A stretch of DNA of 64,000 bases from the NCBI GenBank assembly GCA_036346205.1, contig JARFJB010000400.1, positions 971,001 to 1,035,000 of the forward strand, written 5' to 3'. The DNA is from Vesta saturnalis. Taxonomy: Eukaryota; Arthropoda; Insecta; Coleoptera; Lampyridae. Under the pieces are notes generated by a model. The model was not told the origin of the DNA. It ran no database searches and saw only the letters and a list, made by a program, of their open reading frames with translations. The position numbers and the translations under genes were made by a program. Positions 46,724 to 57,725 of the stretch are shown here, one piece after another (the stretch's first letter is position 1; the number at the start of each line of letters is the position of its first letter).

Positions 46724-47287
46724 TATGTGAACACTTTTCCTTATTATTATCGTTATTCAGATAATGAAAAAAATTGAGCTAAATTACGCGTCATATCAAA
46801 AAATTGCACAGAACATAATCAATCGATGTTTAAGGTCTATATCTAGGTATTTTAATATTTTTGAAATATGCAGCTGTTTCAGAAATATTTGAGAAAAACC
46901 AACAACTGACCCCAATAATCCCCCCCTCTCCGCCACTGGATTTCTCCCAAAATCTAATCAGCTCTAAGCCAAATGAAAACAAGCTGACATACAAAATTTT
47001 GGGTACGTACGCATTTTCGTTCTGGAGTTATCATGGATGCTAAACATACATCCACATAGACATACACACAGACACATGAGCGATTTAGCGATAGTGAAAA
47101 AAAAGTCGATTCTATAACCTTCTGTACCTACATGGATGGAAAAAATTTGAACTAACACTTAAATTCTACTTTAGGAATTTTTTGCCGCTAAACTACGCGT
47201 CGTATTAAAAAATTGCATAGAACATAACTAATAGATGTGGTTAAGGTCTATATCTAGGTATTTTTCCTTCCAACCTACATATACATA
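46724..47287. repeat. Dispersed repeat debris
   Basis: A block with GCTAAATTACGCGTC and GGTCTATATCTAGGTATTTT occurs at 46775-46855 and again at 47190-47265. GAAATATGCAGCTGTTTCAG to CCCCTCTCCGCCACTGG (46863-46945) recurs at 51463-51545. Confidence 0.7.
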
Positions 47288-47289
47288 CA

Positions 47290-49400
47290 GGGTGATCAAC
47301 TTATACTCCGGAGTATGATAACTCCGTTACCTTGAGAGTTACGAAAAAAAGTTTTAAATAAAAGTTATTGTTAAAGTCAAGCTGCTACTTTTTAAAATTA
47401 TTTAATCATATACAGGGCATTTCATAAAGTAAATTTATGTTTTATAATGGAAACACCCTGAATATTATGTCAAATTTCAATTAGGCTCATTTTTCCTATT
47501 CCAATGATTAAGGTTTCTAATGGGTTTTACAGGGTACTTTTAAAGATATGGCCATTTTTAGGTGAAAATCGTAATGAAATCGTCACCCTATATTGTTTAA
47601 AATGAACAACTTTCGTGATAGTCTGGTTTTGTTAAAACATCACTTTTGTGATAACTTTTATTTTTTGCACAGGGTGATCCAAAACTGACACCCATGATCA
47701 TCTCGGTTATTTTAAACGGAACACCCTCTATTTTATATCATCTCTGGAAAGTACTTAAGAAATACTTTTACTCTTCTTAAGCATTCCCTATACCTAAATC
47801 TTACAGTTATTGATTCATTTAGATTTTGAAAAATAAAAGCGACATTTTTGACATAACTTCAAATTGTTATTTTTTTGATGACTAATGTATTATTTGAAAA
47901 TACTGTAAGTTTAATCAGCTCTGTACCAATACTATTATTGTCAGGTGAAGTATAAACTATTGCAACACACAAATTGTTTAACAAAACTAGGTATAACCGA
48001 GACCAATGAAACAAAATTCTAAAAAATGAGCAACGAAATAATATTTAGGTAACACAGTTTTGATCTGGACATTAAAACATTGTAGACTGAGCAAAGTACA
48101 TACCTGTACTTTGTGTGTTTCATTGGCTGACAATCGTTTTGTTGACCACATACACGTCATCAGGAGGGTGAACCTAAACATTTTAACCAGTATTTCATCA
48201 CTCCACGATCGTTTCATTGACACCACATCGTCATCAGGAGGTTGAACTTAAATCAGTTTAATCACAGTGACGAAATACAGTATTTCAATGAAGTGGTATT
48301 TATATTAACTGTTCAAAGTGGCCTCCCATTACATTTAAACACTGTTGTAGACTATCTTCAAATTCTCTACTTACATTTCTACCCATTGGGATACTAATGT
48401 TTCGGAAAACCACTCTAATTCTACTTTTAATGTCCTCTAAAGTAGTTACAGGTAATTAATGTACTTCATTTTTCACATACTCCCACAGAAAAAATCTACT
48501 TTTGTTAGATCAGACGATCTTGCAGGTCACAGAATTGGCCTTCCTCTACCTATCCATCGTCCTGAAAACTGATCGTGTAGTTGACTGTGATTCAGTGCGT
48601 TATTATGTATGGGAGTCCCATCACGTAAATACCACATGCAGTGATGTATACCCACGGGAACGTTTACAAGAAGCACAGATAACTGATTTTCCAGAAAATA
48701 TAAGTAAACTTTACCGTTTACCGTTTCCACGAAATCGCCAACAAATCCACCCCAAAAATTTAAAGACCATCTTGTTTGTGAAGTAGTAACTATTATATGA
48801 GGATTTTCTCTTGAATAGTAATGAAAATTATATCTATTTAAACATCCCCGAAAAGTACATAACCAAAAACATCTCTTTGATTGCGAATTTTTCTTTGAGC
48901 CCAATTACAAAAATTTATTCTTCGTCGAAAATCATCATCCAATAATTCCTGGAATATGATATGGGTGCATCTTGTTTTTAGATAGTATTTTGTGTTATTT
49001 CTTGTTCCCTGGAAATTTCTCTTATACTTTTATTGGGATCATCTGTAACTACCAACAATACATTCAGTTCATTTTCCTCGGTAACAATGGTTTACGTTTT
49101 TTCTTTCTTTTCATATACTATAGTACTTGTACGATTAAATCGATCCATCCCTTTTTCGAAATTCCTTTTTTCAGGTAATCGCCGCTCTGGAAATTTCTCG
49201 TGATACACCCTTACTGTTAGCAAGCAATTTTTATGACGTTCACCTAGTATCCAGATCATATCGACTAATTCCTCAGAAAAATTCATGATGAACTCAAAAT
49301 TTGTACGTAAATAAACAACTCAATATGACTAAATTTCTTATAAACAATTCCTCTCAAAATCATTACGTTACGGTTATAAAAAAAAGCAAAGAAAATTTTC
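47290..49400 (-). mobile_element. DD41D mariner-like element, minus strand
   Basis: The 3' tip CAGGGTGATCAACTTATACT lies at 47290 after TA. The long 3' arm contains further motifs at about 47414, 47452, 47531, 47678 and 47722. The transposase follows to 49286. I found no matching 5' arm to the right, so the right limit is approximate. Confidence 0.75.
48290..49286 (-). pseudogene. DD41D mariner transposase
   Basis: The start at 49286 opens MNFSEELVDMIWILGERHKN, then TVRVYHEKFPERRLPEKRNF, the DUF4817-type domain. Shifted frames give ELNVLLVVTDDPNKSIREIS (second HTH). RYNFHYYSRENPH is the segment after the first aspartate, which is itself lost. WYLRDGTPIHNNALNH holds the second aspartate and DLTKVDFFLWEYVKNEVH the third, with 41 residues between. 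The end is RIRVVFRNISIPMGRN then CLNVMGGHFEQL. Frameshifts at several points make it inactive. Confidence 0.87.
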
Positions 49401-51068
49401 AAACGTCGTCACTGTAAAATTGTAATTAGATCATTTCCGTTAATTAAATAGAAACTTTCGATAACTTGAATGGCAACCAAGATAACTCATCTTAAATTGT
49501 GATTGATCGTAAATAACTAAATGTACAAAAAACGAGGTTACATTGATCGTATACTGCACAGAAAATAATACCAAATTCACTAACAATAAATGTATATATT
49601 GTAAACAATTAAACATGAACATTCAATGGTATATTACAGTAGTTACAAAAAAAGACATAATAATACGAAAGTAATTACCTTACACCCTTTACCTTTTCAC
49701 CTTTCTTTGTGCTGATAATCGGAAGGTTTCTGAAGATGCTTCACTAGCTTACGGAACGGTATCTAACCTGTAGCTGCTTCTCCATTTTCTATAGCCACAG
49801 ACAAACTCTTTCAATGAAAATCGGGACGGGTACGCAAGTTAATTACGTCAAAACGAACTGTATGATTTCGTTTCTACTTGGTTGATATAACTGCAAATTT
49901 CTTAAACGATATTTATGATTATACGCTATTAAATAAGCGATTTATTCTATTCATATGGCAAGTTATTGCTATGTACGCAGCACTATCATACAAACTTAAA
50001 TAGGAACTCGTTACTTTGATCCGCAACAACAAGATGCGATAACGCGGTACACAGAACGACGCCCAGCACTATAAAACAAATACTAGAGCTACTTCTAGGG
50101 CCAAATTTGTCTTCATAGACACACGAAACGACAAAATTTATCGAGGATGTGGTGAACCCTTATATTATCCGAATCAGCGAAAGCGGAGCATACTCCAACG
50201 ATAGTTCGATACAACTTCGACATGCATAACTAATTCCAAAAAACCGTTCTGCATACATCGCGACCGCCTCCCCAAAAGAAGACGTGAATCTAGTACTACA
50301 TTCCTAACTAGACTGGCCATAATTATTCATTATCCTCTACATTGTTCTTTTAATCACATCCACCCTAATTTGCCCAAAAAAACTTAAATATACCACTCCG
50401 CGCATACACGAAGCCTAAATTCGAAAAACGTCGGGAGAGATTGTTTTGTCAGCAAGCCTGTTTCTACTCGAAATCTTATCGGAGAAATTTGATATTTAGT
50501 GAATTGTAATTTTCATTCAAAAATACCTAAAGTCAATTTCATTATTAAACCCAACCTCTTATCAATCGAAATGGTGCATATCTGGCGGCTAACTAGAACT
50601 TTTGCAAAAGATGTACCTTACAATGTAATATCTGAATACGTTCTTTATTTAAATTCTTTATATGACGCAATCCCAACTTGATTTAACCAAATTAAAATGC
50701 GAAAGCATTTATTTAAACAAAACTATCCCTATATACAAATACACTAACGAATGTTTCCTTTCAAAATTCTAGTAAGAGGGCTTCCCTAAATATCGATACC
50801 AAAATGTAAATCACGATTTCCTTTTTGAAAATACAAAAAAAAAAACATTCGTAAATCTTTAAATTACGTAAGCGACAAAAGAAAACGTTACAATCGAAAA
50901 GTTTCTCCAATGTTGCATGAATAATTTCAATTACGAGAATCTATACCCCATTCAAAATGTTCGGTACTAACAAATTCGAACTTTATCGGCGAATCTTGAT
51001 GAAATCATGCATACATGACAATAGAACCGGGCGGTTTTGGAATTTTTTAGTTAACATGTATTTATGTC
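49401..51068. other. Unassigned AT-rich stretch
   Basis: No gene, RNA or repeat was recognised in ~1.7 kb. A short frame near 49690-49760 has mixed composition but no identifiable product. Confidence 0.5.
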
Positions 51069-51069
51069 T

Positions 51070-51460
51070 ATTAATCTCTACTTGACGTGAAGTTTTAAAC
51101 GTCATTCTGGCATAGATTATTGTTTTTGTTTTTAAAATATTGCCCGTTTTCGTTATGAACGTATGAAAGAGGTTGCATAGTAACTCTAAAAAAATTATAA
51201 TTAAAATTATTTCATTTCCTTTAATTTTTTAAGTTGGCATCTAGATGTCTATTAACCTCTGTCTGACATAAAGTTTTAAACGTCTGACAGATTATCATTT
51301 TTGCGTTTACAATGTTGCCTATTTTCGTAATAAACTTCTTATAAAAGGGGTTGCATAATTATTCTAAAAATAATGTTATTAAAATTATTTGATTTCTCTT
51401 AATTTATTTCCATTTTGTAGGTTGGAAGGTCGCGTGGTGTTCCACACCAGATATTTATAT
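51070..51460 (-). repeat. Two tandem copies (~180 bp) of the dispersed repeat
   Basis: TCTATTAATCTCTACTTGACG (51070) recurs as TCTATTAACCTCTGTCTGACA (51249). Each is followed by AGTTTTAAACGTC, TTTTCGT and AGGTTGCATA blocks. Both are inverted relative to 40.4 and 45.6 kb. Confidence 0.82.
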
Positions 51461-51555
51461 CTTCGAAATATGCAGTGTTTTAGAAATATTTGATAAAAAC
51501 TAACAACCGTCTCTAATAAACCCCCCTCTCCACCGCTGGATTTCTCGCAAAATCT

Positions 51556-51670
51556 TACATATAAATTAGAACATAAAATTTACAAAGTAGGTACTTACAT
51601 AAAGATTACACTGCATTGTCGTTATGTAAGTACTTTAGTTATGTTTTATGTTCTAATTTATATCTAATTT
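51556..51670. repeat. Imperfect palindrome, ~45-bp arms
   Basis: ATATAAATTAGAACATAAAA at the left pairs with TTTTATGTTCTAATTTATAT at the right, and ACTTACATAA with TTATGTAAGT further in. It lies immediately upstream of a hammerhead-like motif. Confidence 0.8.
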
Positions 51671-51677
51671 TAGTAGC

Positions 51678-51712
51678 CTGATGATGACAATATAATTGTC
51701 GAAACATGTCGC
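51678..51712 (+). ncRNA. Hammerhead ribozyme-like motif
   Basis: The core is CTGATGA (51678-51684), one extra T, the stem GACAAT/ATTGTC with a 3-base loop, then GAAACATGTC (51701-51710), whose ACATGT is a palindromic minimal stem III before a cleavable C. The layout matches the motif at 44757 with a different stem sequence, so the structure has been kept through compensatory change. An AGATCAGTTACAT/ATGTAACTGATCT hairpin follows at 51717-51744. No Penelope-like coding sequence is adjacent. Confidence 0.65.
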
Positions 51713-51745
51713 TTTAAGATCAGTTACATTTATGTAACTGATCTA

Positions 51746-52160
51746 TAAACTATCTATTCAGAATTTAATGGGGAAGGTTTTGTACATTTAATCCATACAT
51801 TTGAAATAAAAAATAACTTAAAATTTCCAAACATTTTCCCATACTTTAAGGCCTAAGGTTTTTGTTTACTTCCTCAAATAAGAGAGCGAGGAAATGAAAC
51901 TTTTGTAAAAAAAATCGATAATTTTATATTTGAATTAAAGGGTTATAACAAACTTGGTATCTGGAGAAAGAGTCTTTCTTCGTGTATAATCTGCGATGAA
52001 AAATCCATTCCTGTTTATTTCTTTGTATGGTAAGTATAGCGTGTTATGTAACCGTGGTATATTTTTAGCCTAAGCGAAGATAGCTAAAAACTACAAAATT
52101 TAGTGAATATTACAAATCGTCATCTTTTTTTTTACCCGCAGACATCAACAAAAATATTTA
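51746..52160. other. Unassigned stretch
   Basis: No supported feature is seen. Confidence 0.5.
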
Positions 52161-52162
52161 TA

Positions 52163-53564
52163 TAGGGTGGCCCACCACAGACGATACCCTTTCTCCACCA
52201 ATAACGGTTGAATATTGTTAAAAGATTTTTGTAAGTATGACGGGGACCGTTTACAGTACAATTTTAAAATATTGCAGATTATACAAGGTTCATAATAAAA
52301 CGAGCCATATTAAAGTTATATATTTTAAATGGAATATCCTGTATTTTATGTCATTTATGAAATATGGAGGCAAATAAAGGTGAGTTATGGTTCCTATACC
52401 AGATGTACCGAAATAAAAAAATTTAGGAGTGTATTTTGAAGATAACCTCACTTTTTCACAACACAGCACAAACATTTCGCGTTCTTCAATGTGTGTGCTT
52501 AGTCTAATCATACGTAATTGCAAATCATTCCAAAGTACAACTGCTGTGAAGACTTTATTTACTCCTTAGTTAGAACCAAACTCGAATATTGTTTACTAAT
52601 TTGGTATCCTCATTATGCTTAGGAGGGACAGTTAAAAAATATCCGAAGAAAATGCTTAAAATTTTTAGCTGTCAATCTGTTAACCCCGAGAGAGGTTGTA
52701 ATCTTGCAGCACTATTGCCTAGTTTCAATATTATATCCCTTCAAAAACGAAGGCATTACGTTTCTGTTTAATCTACTGCGCAATAACATCGATTGTCCTT
52801 TTCCGCTATCCCAATTATATTTTCATGTACCTCAGTATATTTCACGTAATTATTTCACATTTTATAACTCTACCACACGCACAAATATATTACTTAGATC
52901 ACCTATGCAAATAATTAGTAGCACCTTTAATAAAATTTCCCATGACGTTGATATACATTACGACAGTTTGCCTAATTAATTTCTCGCATTTCCGATGTAT
53001 CATAATATTAAAATATGGAGCATTTGTTTTTTTTTATAAACTAGTTTTTTTTTTGAAAATTTCAATTTTAGTTTAGTAGACATAATTGTAAATTTGTAGT
53101 TGTACGATGTAACAACACATATAGGAACTTTGTGTGTATTGCTTTGTGTAATTGGATTTCTTTATCTGTTAGACAATAAATACTTACTGTTATTATTATA
53201 CCTAACATCAATAGGTTTTCAGATATTTTTAGATTTATAAAATTGCAATAGGAAATTTAAAAGGAAAATACATTTCTTTTACCCTCGTTTCACAATATTA
53301 TTAGTGAAATATAAAGACAATGATTAGTTTTTAATTAATACACGCTATGAATAAAAAAACACCCTGTGCCTATGTAATGCCTGAACATGTTATAACACTG
53401 TATTTCTATTTGTATTAGGGCTTCCCATATCTATTATCAATAATAACATCATTTTTTGCATTTTTTTAATTGAAAAACGGTTCCCGTCATACCTACAAAA
53501 AATCTTTTAAAAATACTCAACCGTTTTTGTGGAGAAAGTGTGTCGTCAGTGGTGGGCCACCCTG
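52163..53564. mobile_element. TIR element enclosing a LINE tail
   Basis: The left tip TAGGGTGGCCCACCAC and the inverted right tip CAGGGTGGCCCACCAC begin arms of about 100 bp with shared GGTTGA and GTATGACGGG blocks. TA flanks both sides (52161-52162 and 53565-53566). The interior is occupied by a LINE 3' end. Confidence 0.82.
52415..53210 (+). pseudogene. Jockey/CR1-like LINE reverse transcriptase C-terminus and 3' UTR
   Basis: Shifting frames give LGVYFEDNLTFSQHSTNI, then LIIRNCKSFQSTTAVKTLF, NPERGCNLAALLPSFNIISL, FLFNLLRNNIDCPFPLSQL and RTNILLRSPMQII. Together these are the C-terminal thumb region of insect Jockey/CR1-type LINEs after the polymerase active site. A non-coding tail ends in AATAAATACTTACTGTTATT near 53180. 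The copy is 5'-truncated, as is common for LINEs, and has many stops. Confidence 0.82.
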
Positions 53565-53566
53565 TA

Positions 53567-53954
53567 TAGTTGTAATCATTTTGAAAAACAATTAAAGGTG
53601 TGTCCAACGGAAAGACTACTATAAATAGAACAAAAAACATTCAGCTTTAGTTATTTAGTTGTGAAATATTATAATATTAATGTTTATTTTATTTTTATTT
53701 TACGTTACGCGGAGTATGCAGTGTAATGAATACCCACCATAATTTCATCACCATAAATACGATTAACACAAAAGTTAGTTAGTAGATTATCCGTTTCTTA
53801 TTTCAATAAATATAAACTAAATATAATCATTGAACCAAGTAAGTAGAATAATTAATATTTATTGTCAAAGTACCCTTGCCCCAAGAAGCATTAAATATAC
53901 TTGTTTTTTGACTACATGAAGAATGTAGCTGTTGCTCAATGGGTTAAGTCGAGA
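53567..53954. other. Unassigned AT-rich stretch
   Basis: No supported feature is seen. Confidence 0.5.
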
Positions 53955-53962
53955 ATAGACAT

Positions 53963-56900
53963 TAGGGTTGGTCGAAAAAACTCGAAACGCTCTGATCGAA
54001 ATGCCTTAGTGCGGAAAAGTTGTGAATGAGGACCAATAATAACTGGGTAAAATATTTATCGAATCGATTAATATCTTTGACTCTGGCCGGAGGGTCAAAG
54101 TTGTGAAATTTTAGGAAAAACTCGAAATTTCCAAGCGCCCGTTAAAAAAATCCAAAAACTCCCAGCCAATTGCCCTAGTGCGGAAAATCTTTGAATAACA
54201 ACAAGTAACTCATGTATAAAATGTCCAATCAATTAATATTTTTGGCTCTGACCGGAGGGTCAAAGTTGTGAAATTTTAGGAAAAACTCGAAATTTTCAAG
54301 CGTCCGTCAAAAAAATCCAAAAACTCCCAGCCAATTGCCCTAGTGCGAAAAATCTTTGAATAACATAATTTCTTGCCGTTTCACCCGTAAGGGATAATAT
54401 AGTTTGGTTTTTGTTTCAGAAATGGCAGCACACAAGCCCAAGTCTAATGATAGTTCAAAGCCTTCTTTGAGACAAACGTTCGTTTGTCCAATTTTTGGTA
54501 TTGCAAAAGATATAGGTATGTGATGACAGCCAGCTTCCGACATATGAAGATGTCATAAGATGTTGTTTACATGAGCGACGTAAAATTATTTTGGAGACTG
54601 GCAGTATTGCAGATATCTGCAAGTATTGCAGATTTTGTGACTAAGAAAATTAGAGATCTGTTTCAATGCGCTTCTATTCCGATAATTTCTTAGCAGCGTG
54701 TCAAAGCTATGCTGCTATCGTATCACAAGAAATACGTGAGCATGAAAAGTTCCAGTAGACGTGTTTCTACAAGTAAAGCCGTGCAAGATTTGGTTGCAAA
54801 ATTTAAACAACAGGCGCATACGAAACTGTTTGATATAGCGGCGTGTAAGAGCTCAGATATCAATCAATGCACTTGCCCTTTGCTGTGTAAAGTTCCAGTG
54901 AACGAGCGACAGCTTCTTATGGATCAGCGCACAACCCGAAAATGTTATTTGGGCCCTGTTGATCGTGTCGAAACGGCGAGCTTCAGAAACGACACAGAAG
55001 AAACTTACAAGACTCTGCCGCTACTCTCAAAAAACGAAAAGGTGTAAATGAAACAGCTGACAGTGCTGACGATGTCAACTTCACAACTGAAAACGAAACT
55101 GCCGCAGTTTCTGATGACGAAACATGTGATTTGTATCGCCCCAGCACAAGTGCAAATATTAATATTCTCCTTCGCAAATGCGAGTAACGCTGTCTGCAAC
55201 TGTACTTACTAGTCAACGATTTGGGGTATCTGACAGAGCAACAGCTGCTATAACATCTAGTGTACTTCACGCCATGGGTCTCATATCTGAATCAGGCACT
55301 TCACTTGTAGCAGACAAATGCAAAATTCAAAGAGAAAAAGTAAAATGTCATAAACAGCTTCAAACCAAAACCATGTGCGATACTCCTTTAAAAGGTTTAT
55401 ATTTTGATGGTCGTAAAGACCAGACATTAGCCCAAATTTTACCGAAGAACTGATAAAAGAGCCGTCATCACAATACGTTGGACATGTGACTCCTAAATCT
55501 GGCACTGCACTTGACATATCCGACAGCATATATGAGTACATCGTCTCGCATGGTAGTAATTTTAACGATCTTCTGTGATGGCACAGCCGTAAATACCGGG
55601 CATAAAACTGGTACCATTCGTCGCCTGGAGCTAAAAATTGGTACCTTTACAATGGGCAATATGTCTCCTCCATTGTAATGAGTTGCCTCTTAAACATCTG
55701 TTTGAATATATAGATGGCCCAACAAGTGGACCGAAATCGATTCGCTGGTTCCATCGGTAAACAACTAACGAAATGCGAACAGTTACCTATAGTCCAATAT
55801 AAACCCGTGGATTGTGTTTTGCCTACGATTACATCGATTACAGACCGAGATTTAAGTACAGACCAACAATATTTGCTAGAAATAGCCCAGGCTGTAAAAT
55901 CAGGCGTCTGTCGAAATGACCTCAGTAAACGTAATCCCGGTCCACTTTCACAGTCTCGTTGGTTGACAACTGCAAACAGAGTACTTAGACTATACGTCGC
56001 TACTGCAAATCCATCTCTAGGTCTGAAGCAGTTGGTAGAATATATAATGAAAGTGTACACACCTTTATGATTTAATATAAGAACTAAACAATCCATCGGA
56101 GATTGTGCTAAGCATGTATGGGAACTAGTTAAGAGATCTGCGTTTTTCGCTGTCCCGGAAAATCTGTTGTTGGCGATGCTTACAGATGATAGAGCTCATA
56201 TTAGACAGTTGGCAGTCCGGAGAATAATAAAAGCAAGGAACACGTCCACTGCTAGTACTTCTGGTAACGAGATCCGCAGCTTTATTGTGCCACAAATTAA
56301 CTTTCAAGCGGAAAATTATATTGATTTGATCGACTGGTTGATCTGTGAGATTACGCCACCGCCAGTTTTAGGTCACTTAACCTCAGAGCAACTAATGATG
56401 ATGAGGCTCAACGAAACAGCCAACGACCTGGAATTCTCCCAATTTCCATGTCACACTCAATCTGTTGAACGCATGGTAAAATTGGTTACTGCAGCATCCA
56501 CTCACGCGCGTGGACATGATAATCGAGATAGATATATACGATCTCTACTATCTCGAAAAATTATGCCAAAATTTGAACATAAGTCCCAGTTTAAGCAGTA
56601 AACAAAAAATTTGTGTAACGTTTTGATTCGTTTTATGTTTTAATTAAAATTATGTTTTATTGGCCTGCTGGTGTTTTTATTACATTTTTTTTGCACTAGT
56701 GGCAGTTTTGACTCATTTCGATTTTGTCGAAGTATACTATTGTATACTTGAATTATTAATGTTTTTCGAGAAATTTCAAACTTTGGACCCTCCGATCAGA
56801 GCCAAAGATATTAATTGATTGTACTGACATTTTATACGTGTGTTACTTGTTGTGATTTAAAGATTTTCCGCACTAGGGCAATTGGCTGAGAGTTTTTGGA

Positions 56901-57088
56901 TTTTTTTGACGGACGCTTGAAAATTTTGAGTTTTTCCTAAAATTTCAAAACTTTGACCCTCCGGTCAGAGCCAAAGATATTAATTGATTCGATAAATATT
57001 TTACCCAGTTATTATTGGTCCTCATTCACAACTTTTCCGCACTAAGGCATTTCGATCAGAGCGTTTCGAGTTTTTTCGACCCACCCTA
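53963..57088 (+). mobile_element. hAT-like transposon with 8-bp target duplication
   Basis: ATAGACAT lies on both sides (53955-53962 and 57089-57096). It fits the hAT target preference for T at position 2 and A at position 7. The ends are TAGGGTTGGTCGAAAAAACT and, inverted, TAGGGTGGGTCGAAAAAACT. Inverted arms of roughly 350-400 bp contain a module repeated about every 165 bp: three TAGTGCG copies on the left (about 54010, 54175, 54338) and two on the right (about 57040, 56872). The total length is 3126 bp. Confidence 0.9.
54422..56601 (+). pseudogene. Unclassified transposase-like protein of the hAT-like element
   Basis: A start at 54422 opens MAAHKPKSNDSSKPSLRQTF. Frames then give LPTYEDVIRCCLHERRKII, TKLFDIAACKSSDINQCTC, the Cys-rich CPLLCKVPVNERQLLMDQRT, GHVTPKSGTALDISDSIYEY and FCDGTAVNTGHKTGTIRRLE (about 55575-55630). 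ELPLKHLFEYIDGPTSG, RWLTTANRVLRLYVATANPS and PENLLLAMLTDDRAHIRQLA follow. The C-terminus is CHTQSVERMVKLVTAASTHA to RKIMPKFEHKSQF, ending at 56601. I recall this as an uncharacterised protein family in insect genomes. The CDGT segment could hold a catalytic aspartate of an RNase H-like fold, but that is inference. About six frameshifts or stops break it. Confidence 0.75.
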
Positions 57089-57096
57089 ATAGACAT

Positions 57097-57725
57097 GCCA
57101 GTAAAATAGCATACTAGTGGCCAGTAACTTGCATGCTAACTACTTGCCCATGGACTACTCAAAATACACATGCTAGTAAATAGCATGGCACAGTTACCAG
57201 TAACTTGTATGCTAATTACTAGTACGCAAAATATTGTGTGCATTCCAGTTTCTGAAATCGTCTTAACTTGGTACTTTGTAGCAAATGTGTTCAAGTGTGT
57301 TAAATTGGTTTGTTAAAAAATGGAATGTTCTCATTTGAGAAGTGAATTAAACAGTATTGTGATGTTATTAGCAACAGTACGTAATTAAACTGATTCGTTT
57401 AAGTAGTATGAAACGGAAAAGAAGCAGAAGAATATGGGTAAAAACTGGATTAGTAGACGTCAAGTTTATGGAGCAAGTAATAAATAGTTTATTAAAGGAA
57501 ATGCGACAAGAAGACCTAGATGGATATAAAAATCACGTCCGACTGCCCCCAGAAAAGTTTGATGAACTCATGTCTAAGATTAATGAAAACATTCAGAAAA
57601 AAGACACGCATACGCGAAATGCCATTCCAGCTCGTACTAAATTAGTAATCACTTTACGATATTTAGCTACTGGTGATTCATATATTTCATTGGAAGCATT
57701 GTACACCATTACGGGCACGGCTTAT
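57097..57725 (+). pseudogene. PIF/Harbinger-type nuclease, N-terminal fragment with subterminal repeats
   Basis: The start at 57408 opens MKRKRSRRIWVKTGLVDVKF. EDLDGYKNHVRLPPEKFDEL and NAIPARTKLVITLRYLATGD then SYISLEALYTI match the N-terminal part of HARBI1-like proteins. The DDE nuclease domain is missing because the frame passes into mariner sequence at about 57720. Upstream, 57097-57235 has two ~70-bp repeats with AGTAACTTG(C/T)ATGCTAA, which may be Harbinger subterminal repeats. The hAT-like element lies immediately to the left. Confidence 0.8.

Noticed and set aside
48150..48250. Two CTGATGA motifs on the minus strand, 75 bp apart, near CTCCTGATGACG
   Set aside because: They look like worn Penelope-type hammerheads, but neither has a convincing stem II next to GAAA, so no ribozyme is called.
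49680..49800. Possible host exon with mixed base composition
   Set aside because: No frame gives a recognisable domain and no convincing splice sites were found.
54983..56096. Minus-strand frames of up to 149 codons
   Set aside because: They are antisense shadows of the hAT-like transposase remnant.
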